Source: Lachnospira sp. UBA4346 (lineage in GTDB: Bacteria; Bacillota; Clostridia; Lachnospirales; Lachnospiraceae). Taken from it: a DNA stretch of 18,506 nucleotides. The stretch lies in assembly GCA_002394205.1 (NCBI GenBank), contig DGTC01000031.1:1-18506 (forward strand), given 5' to 3'. Positions within the stretch are counted from its first letter, which is position 1. Every line of letters begins with the position of its first letter. Positions 14,205 through 18,506 of this stretch are shown here, piece after piece. The notes under the pieces were generated by a model. The model searched no databases and had not been told where the DNA came from. It saw nothing but the letters and a program-made list of their open reading frames with translations. The translations under genes and the position numbers were made by a program.

Positions 14205-15335
14205 ATGATTTATATGGATAATGCAGCGACAACACCAGTCCGTTATGAAGTTGTTGAAGCAATGAAACCATATTATAGATATAAATATGCCAATCCTTCG
14301 GGTGTATATTCTTTTTCAAAGCAGGTTCGAAAAGACATAGAAAAAGCTAGAACACAGCTGGCGCAATCAATTCATGCGAATCCTGAAGAAATATATATAA
14401 CATCGGGTGGAACAGAGTCCGATAACTGGGCATTGAAAATGGTTGCACAGGCGCATAGAGGTGGGCATATTGTCACTTCAGAGATTGAACATGCAGCAAT
14501 ACGAAATACATGTTCTTATTTACAGCAAAATGGATATCAGATTACGTATGTTAAACCAGATCATAATGGAATTGTTCGCATTGAAAGTGTCCGAAAAGCG
14601 ATACGGCCGAATACCTGTTGCATATCTATTATGGCTGCAAATAATGAGATAGGAACCGTAGAGCCGATAGATGAAATGGCATTGCTGGCAAAAGAATATG
14701 GAGTTTTATTTCATACAGATGCCGTACAGGCTTATACAAATATTCCGTTGAATGTGTCGGAGATTCCGATTGATTTTATGAGCACAAGTTCGCATAAGAT
14801 TCAGGGACCAAAAGGAATTGGTTTTTTATATATAAGAAAAGGTGCTTTAACATTGCCATTCGTTCATGGGGGAGGACAGGAGAATGGGTTAAGATCCGGT
14901 ACGGAAAATGTACCTGGAATTGTTGGCTTTGCAACAGCGGCACAAATAGCAACAAAAACGTTTCAAAATAGAATTTCTTACGAGATATGGCTGCGGAATT
15001 ACATGATACGCAGAGTATTAAAGGAAATACCGGATAGTATATTACATGGAGATATGGAAAAAAGGCTCCCGAATAATATGAGTTTTGGATTTGATCATAT
15101 AGAAGGGGCAACACTGCTTGCAATGTTGGATGAACAGGGAATTTGTGCATCGGCAGGTTCGGCATGCTCAGCAAAATCACATAAAAGTTCTCATGTATTA
15201 CAGGCAATTGGTGCGTCAGAAAATATAATGCGTGGAACGCTGCGTTTCACAATTAGTGAGCATATTACAAAAAGAGAAATAGATTACGTTGTAGACTGTT
15301 TAAAAAAAGATATTTATCAGCTTAGGAAAGGTTGA
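14205..15335 (+). CDS. nifS: Cysteine desulfurase (NifS/IscS family)
   Basis: This is a PLP enzyme that converts cysteine to alanine and passes persulfide sulfur to acceptors such as Fe-S scaffold proteins or tRNA-thiolation enzymes. The 376-residue product has MIYMDNAATTPV at the start, TSGGTESDNWAL (67-78), His96 in EIEHAAI, NNEIGT (146-151), Asp172 in HTDAVQ, and the PLP Lys198 in SSHKIQGPKG. The sulfur-carrying Cys321 sits in the mobile loop CASAGSACSAKSHKSSHVL, a long-loop group I (IscS/NifS) form rather than SufS. A 17-residue N-terminal extension from ATG 14154 is possible, but AGAGGA seven bases before ATG 14205 supports the shorter form. There is no iscU, thiI or mnmA next to it, so its partner is unknown. 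Confidence 0.9.
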   Translation: MIYMDNAATTPVRYEVVEAMKPYYRYKYANPSGVYSFSKQVRKDIEKARTQLAQSIHANPEEIYITSGGTESDNWALKMVAQAHRGGHIVTSEIEHAAIRNTCSYLQQNGYQITYVKPDHNGIVRIESVRKAIRPNTCCISIMAANNEIGTVEPIDEMALLAKEYGVLFHTDAVQAYTNIPLNVSEIPIDFMSTSSHKIQGPKGIGFLYIRKGALTLPFVHGGGQENGLRSGTENVPGIVGFATAAQIATKTFQNRISYEIWLRNYMIRRVLKEIPDSILHGDMEKRLPNNMSFGFDHIEGATLLAMLDEQGICASAGSACSAKSHKSSHVLQAIGASENIMRGTLRFTISEHITKREIDYVVDCLKKDIYQLRKG

Positions 15336-15366
15336 ATTTATCGGTAAATACATTTCTATATAAACA

Positions 15367-15437
15367 AAAACAAGTGCTGAGTGTTATTACAATTATGTGA
15401 GAACTGATGTAATAAGAATTCTATAAGCACTTGTTTT
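15367..15437. terminator. bidirectional terminator between convergent nifS and hisK
   Basis: AAAACAAGTGCT (15367-15378) pairs perfectly with AGCACTTGTTTT (15426-15437). An inner stem TTATTACA (15384-15391) pairs with TGTAATAA (15408-15415). T-rich tracts flank the structure in both directions, so it can terminate both convergent genes. Confidence 0.75.
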
Positions 15438-15461
15438 GTTGTAGAAGATGATTTTTGGTAA

Positions 15462-16283
15462 TTATTGTAAACAAATAAAATGTGGTTGCCTTTGTTCAAA
15501 TACTGTGTAATGGGTAATGCCTGCAGATAAAAGATAATCTTTCATTTGCTCAAATTTGTAGCCGATATATTCTGTTGTATGTGCGTCAGAGCCGATGGTG
15601 ATGATTTCACCGCCGAGTGAATGGTATTTTTCTAAAATGTCGTGACATGGGTTTGGCTCTTTTAATCCATATTTTAAGCCAGCTGTGTTAATTTCAATTC
15701 CTTTTCCATGTGCAATAAGTGCGCGTAAAACTTCGTCAATAATATCTTCATAAGTGTGCCAATTATAGTCGCGATCCTGGTTAGGGGCATATCTTACGAT
15801 ATAATCCAAATGCCCGTAAACGTCAAAATTGGTGCAAGTCTGAATATTATCTAACATGCTTTCATAATATGTACGGATGCTTTCTTCTACAGAATACTTC
15901 TCCCAATATTCTTTGTAATAAGGGTCTTCCCCATATACTAGATGAGATGAACCGATAATAAAATCTAATTGTTTTTTTGCATCATATGCATTAATTTGTT
16001 GGGAATAAGAGGATTGAAGTCCCTGTTCCACACCGATGCGAATGGTAATTTGCCCTTTGTAGCGTTCTTTTAAAGCAGATAGTGTATCTACATAAGAAGA
16101 AAAGTCCAATGCAAACATGAGATTTCCGTTTTCTAATGGATAGCCATAATCATTATGATCGGTAAAGCAGATAGAATTCATTCCTTTCTTAATTGCAGTT
16201 TGGATAATTTGCTCACATGGGGTATCTGAATCAGATGAGAAACAAGAATGAATGTGAGAATCTGTTAAAATATTATCAGTCAT
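15462..16283 (-). CDS. hisK: Histidinol-phosphatase, PHP family (HisJ/HisK type)
   Basis: The PHP-domain phosphoesterase is predicted to convert L-histidinol phosphate to histidinol, the penultimate step of histidine synthesis. The 273-residue product matches the family (about 265-280). Metal-binding PHP motifs are seen in order: DSHIHSCFSSDSD (8-20), CFTDHND (about 39-45), the Glu in RIGVEQGL, GSSH, the YGHLDY segment, GIEIN and IGSDAH near the C-terminus. AAGGTG at 16294-16289 lies five bases before the ATG. It stands alone with no his genes nearby and converges on nifS. Because PHP enzymes vary in substrate, the substrate assignment is less certain than the fold. Confidence 0.82.
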   Translation of the reverse strand: MTDNILTDSHIHSCFSSDSDTPCEQIIQTAIKKGMNSICFTDHNDYGYPLENGNLMFALDFSSYVDTLSALKERYKGQITIRIGVEQGLQSSYSQQINAYDAKKQLDFIIGSSHLVYGEDPYYKEYWEKYSVEESIRTYYESMLDNIQTCTNFDVYGHLDYIVRYAPNQDRDYNWHTYEDIIDEVLRALIAHGKGIEINTAGLKYGLKEPNPCHDILEKYHSLGGEIITIGSDAHTTEYIGYKFEQMKDYLLSAGITHYTVFEQRQPHFICLQ

Positions 16284-16292
16284 ATGTACACC

Positions 16293-16323
16293 TTGACAAA
16301 AGAAAAGTAAGTACTTTCGTCAA
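16293..16323. promoter_or_regulatory. nested inverted repeat in the hisK leader
   Basis: TTGAC (16293-16297) mirrors GTCAA (16319-16323). Inside it AAAGTA (16304-16309) mirrors TACTTT (16312-16317). On the minus strand the distal arm overlaps the first bases of the hisK ribosome site. It could be an operator or an RNA structure affecting translation. Confidence 0.3.
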
Positions 16324-16408
16324 TATCCTTTCTTTTTTTAATATTTTGTTCATTAAAAATGGAAAAATGCACAATAGTTTTTTAATTTATTGTACAAAAT
16401 ATATATAA

Positions 16409-16417
16409 AGTATAGCA
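16409..16417 (-). promoter_or_regulatory. candidate extended -10 promoter for hisK
   Basis: TGCTATACT on the minus strand (16417-16409) fits an extended -10 (TGn plus TATACT). The -35 position is poor. It gives a leader of about 120 bases. The 16284-16597 interval otherwise holds the nested repeat, the nptA promoter and AT-rich sequence in which I see nothing else. Confidence 0.35.
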
Positions 16418-16499
16418 TAATCTGATAATAAATGCACATTAGATTGTGAAATAAATAGAAAAATTAAGTGGTTTATATTTATTGAAACAAAGTTTCGGG

Positions 16500-16528
16500 T
16501 TGAAAATCTGATTTGCAATTGTTATTAT
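16500..16528 (+). promoter_or_regulatory. sigma-A type promoter for the Na/Pi transporter gene
   Basis: TTGAAA (16500-16505), 17-base spacer, TATTAT (16523-16528). A small palindrome, GAAAC-AAA-GTTTC (16484-16496), lies immediately upstream. No clear PHO-box-like direct repeats are seen. Confidence 0.6.
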
Positions 16529-16597
16529 GTAAGAGATATGTTTAAAAAATACAGAAGAGCACAGAAGAAAGAATAGACTGTGCAGACAGGAGAAGAA

Positions 16598-18286
16598 GTG
16601 AATATCGAATATGTAACAAGCTTGTTTCAGTTTGCAGGTGGCATTGGTATGTTTCTGTATGGAATGAGCATTATGGCAGATGGTATGCAGAAATCTGCTG
16701 GTGGTAAGATGAAGAAATTACTAGGTTATCTTACAAGTAATCGGTTATTGGCAATTTTAGTAGGTGCATTAATTACAGCAATTATTCAGAGCAGCGGTGC
16801 TACAACAGTCATGGTTGTAGGTTTTGTTAATGCAGGTTTGATGACACTGCTTCAAGCAGTTGGAGTTATTATGGGTGCCAATATTGGTACAACAATCACT
16901 GCATGGATTGTTTCATTAGGACAATTAGGAGATGCAGCAAAGGTTCTCAATCCATCATTTTATGCACCATTATTAATTGGTATTGGAGCTTTTGTGATTC
17001 TATTTGCTAAGATGAATAAGACAAAAACAATTGGTGAGATTATTGTAGGTATTGGTTTGTTGTTTGAAGGACTCTTTTTTATGTCATCTTCCATTTCACC
17101 ATATACAGATGCACCAATTTTTTCACAAGCATTTCGTATTGTTGGAAATAATCCATTGCTAGGCATTGCAATTGGTATTATTGTGACAGCAGTATTGCAG
17201 AGTTCTTCAGCATCTGTCGGCATCTTACAGACACTGGCAATTAGTGGAGTTGTAACAGCAAATGCAGCATTGTATATTACACTTGGACAAAATATTGGCT
17301 CTTGCGTAACAGCATTGATTTCAAGTGCAGGTACAACAAGAACAGCAAAAAGAGCTGCATGTATACACATGTTATTTAACGTGGCAGGTGCAGTAATTTT
17401 TGGAACAATTGGTTTTATCTTATTCAGTATTTTTCCGCAGTATGCAGGATATAATATCAACAGTGTGGAAATTTCCATCTTCCATACATTCTTTAATATT
17501 ACCTGTACAGCATTAATACTTCCATTTGCTAATACACTTGTGAAGTTATCAGGTTTGATTGTGCGTGAAAAGAACGAAACAGAGATTGATTCAAATGTTG
17601 ATCAGAGTGATGAAGCGGCAGTTGAGATTTCAAGACATTTTGATTCACGTATTTTAGAGCAGCCGTCAGTTGCTGTAGAACGTGCCGTAAATGAAGTATC
17701 TGTAATGGGACGTTTGGCATTATCAAATATTGAATATGCAGTTAAAGCACTTCAGAATAATGATCAAGATATGATAGATAAGGTATATGAGATTGAACAT
17801 AGGGTAGACCTGTATGAAAAATATATGACAGAATATCTTATTAGAGTTAATAATCTATCTATTAGTGATGCTCAGCATGAAATGGTTAATAATCTGTTCC
17901 ATGCAGTGATTGATATTGAAAGAGTATCGGATCACGCAGAAAATTTGGCGGAACTTGCAAAATATAAAGTGCAGAATGATATGATGTTCTCAGAAAACGG
18001 AACAGAAGAGATTCAGCAATTGGCAGATAAGGTATATGAAAGTTTCGAAACTGCTATTAAGGCAAGAGAAAAGCGCAAGGTTGATTATGCAAAGAAAGTA
18101 ATGCAAATTGAAGATGAGGTTGATATTTTAGAAGAGACACTCAGAGATAAGCATATCCAGAGATTGTCACAAGGATTGTGTACGCCATCAAAGGGTGTTG
18201 TGTTTTTAGATATTCTTTCTAATTTGGAAAGAATGTCAGATCATGCAAATAATATTGCAGAATGTGTTAAAAAAGAAGTAAAATAG
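16598..18286 (+). CDS. Na+/phosphate cotransporter, NptA type with C-terminal PhoU domain
   Basis: This is predicted to be a sodium-coupled inorganic phosphate transporter in the cytoplasmic membrane. The 562-residue product has two inverted Na/Pi-cotransporter repeats with the signature QSSGATT (64-70) and QSSSAS (201-206). They are paired with GANIGTT (93-99) and GQNIGSC (230-236). Eight or nine hydrophobic helices run to about residue 320. A soluble helical PhoU-like domain follows (about 370-555), with repeated ERVSDHAENLAELAK and ERMSDHANNIAECVK blocks at the ends of its two three-helix units. GTG 16580 could start the frame. AGGAG at 16588-16592 is five bases before GTG 16598, so the GTG at 16598 is chosen. 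It has its own promoter and no pst or pho genes beside it. Confidence 0.9.
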   Translation: MNIEYVTSLFQFAGGIGMFLYGMSIMADGMQKSAGGKMKKLLGYLTSNRLLAILVGALITAIIQSSGATTVMVVGFVNAGLMTLLQAVGVIMGANIGTTITAWIVSLGQLGDAAKVLNPSFYAPLLIGIGAFVILFAKMNKTKTIGEIIVGIGLLFEGLFFMSSSISPYTDAPIFSQAFRIVGNNPLLGIAIGIIVTAVLQSSSASVGILQTLAISGVVTANAALYITLGQNIGSCVTALISSAGTTRTAKRAACIHMLFNVAGAVIFGTIGFILFSIFPQYAGYNINSVEISIFHTFFNITCTALILPFANTLVKLSGLIVREKNETEIDSNVDQSDEAAVEISRHFDSRILEQPSVAVERAVNEVSVMGRLALSNIEYAVKALQNNDQDMIDKVYEIEHRVDLYEKYMTEYLIRVNNLSISDAQHEMVNNLFHAVIDIERVSDHAENLAELAKYKVQNDMMFSENGTEEIQQLADKVYESFETAIKAREKRKVDYAKKVMQIEDEVDILEETLRDKHIQRLSQGLCTPSKGVVFLDILSNLERMSDHANNIAECVKKEVK

Positions 18287-18335
18287 CAAAACTTATCAAA
18301 AATTACTATATTTTGTAAAAAAAGGTAATTTAGAC

Positions 18336-18364
18336 TTGATATTTTGAACTTTTTTATGTACAAT
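18336..18364 (+). promoter_or_regulatory. sigma-A type promoter for gap
   Basis: TTGATA (18336-18341), 17-base spacer, TACAAT (18359-18364). The leader is about 65 bases and contains a possible weak hairpin (TTGATT near 18376 with AATCAA near 18399). Confidence 0.6.
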
Positions 18365-18436
18365 ACAACGTAGGTTGATTTTTTATTAACAAACTTTAAT
18401 CAATTTATAACATTTAATATTTAGGAGGATTTATTT

Positions 18437-18506
18437 ATGTCAGTAAAAGTTGCAATCAATGGTTTTGGACGTATTGGTAGACTTGCATTCAGACAGATGT
18501 TTGGTG
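18437..18506 (+). CDS. gap: Glyceraldehyde-3-phosphate dehydrogenase, N-terminal fragment
   Basis: This is the glycolytic NAD-dependent dehydrogenase; the gene runs off the window edge after 23 codons. The visible start, MSVKVAINGFGRIGRLAFRQ, is the N-terminal Rossmann strand and the GFGRIGR dinucleotide-binding motif of type I GAPDH. AGGAGG at 18423-18428 lies eight bases before the ATG. With its own promoter and ideal ribosome site it is likely highly expressed. pgk and tpi often follow in this group but cannot be seen here. Confidence 0.93.
   Translation, partial: MSVKVAINGFGRIGRLAFRQMFG

Noticed and set aside
16217..16408. Open frame overlapping the 5' end of hisK on the opposite strand
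   Set aside because: It runs antisense to the hisK start and leader, lacks a ribosome site, and has a low-complexity product.
18304..18335. Hairpin AAATTAC/GTAATTT after the phosphate transporter gene as a terminator
   Set aside because: The stem is only seven A-T-rich pairs with a long loop, and no T-run follows directly.
1..18506. Mobile elements, CRISPR arrays, prophage or toxin-antitoxin modules
   Set aside because: I looked for transposase or integrase motifs, terminal inverted repeats, spaced direct repeats and paired small toxin-like genes. None was found, and the only tRNA gene shows no nearby direct repeat of its end suggesting integration.

Overview
The window looks like a chromosomal segment of a spore-forming, AT-rich Firmicute, most likely a member of the Lachnospiraceae (Clostridia). 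The evidence is the low GC content, strong Shine-Dalgarno sequences, the spore genes gpr and spoIIP next to rpsT, a DUF5688 protein, a Lachnospiraceae-style variant of NAD+-dependent DNA ligase, and the general protein similarity pattern. There are no phage, IS, integrase or CRISPR signatures. It reads as ordinary core chromosome with several lineage-specific hypothetical genes.

Layout from left to right. The 5' end of rpsT (ribosomal protein S20, UUG start, minus strand) is divergent from a sporulation pair: gpr (spore protease that degrades SASPs) and spoIIP (engulfment peptidoglycan hydrolase). Next come a PepD-type M20 dipeptidase with its own promoter and terminator, a DUF5688 protein behind a near-consensus promoter, and a small coiled-coil protein encoded partly by a 66-bp tandem repeat, closed by a perfect terminator. 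A tRNA-Arg(CCG) gene on the minus strand is divergent from an RluF-type pseudouridine synthase gene, which is followed by ligA and metA (predicted homoserine O-acetyltransferase). A long AT-rich terminator closes this block.

After that comes an unrecognised protein made of two FliD-C-like repeats, an M50 (site-2) membrane protease, and two small coupled hypothetical genes. The second of these overlaps tail-to-tail with a SpoVB-like flippase gene on the minus strand. A NifS/IscS-type cysteine desulfurase gene runs divergently from spoVB and ends at a bidirectional terminator shared with a convergent PHP-family histidinol phosphatase gene. The last genes are a Na+/phosphate cotransporter (NptA type, with a C-terminal PhoU domain) and the start of gap (glyceraldehyde-3-phosphate dehydrogenase).

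Most transcription units are short and have visible sigma-A type promoters (TTGaca-N16..18-TAtaaT). For several genes (spoIIP, pepD, the DUF5688 gene, the FliD-like gene, spoVB, nifS, nptA) the longest open frame starts upstream of the best ribosome binding site. I chose the downstream start in those cases. The most unusual items are the duplicated FliD-C-like protein, the tandem-repeat coiled-coil gene, the non-canonical ligase motifs, and the small gene pair with its antisense overlap with spoVB. Nothing seen here amounts to a clear new multi-gene system.
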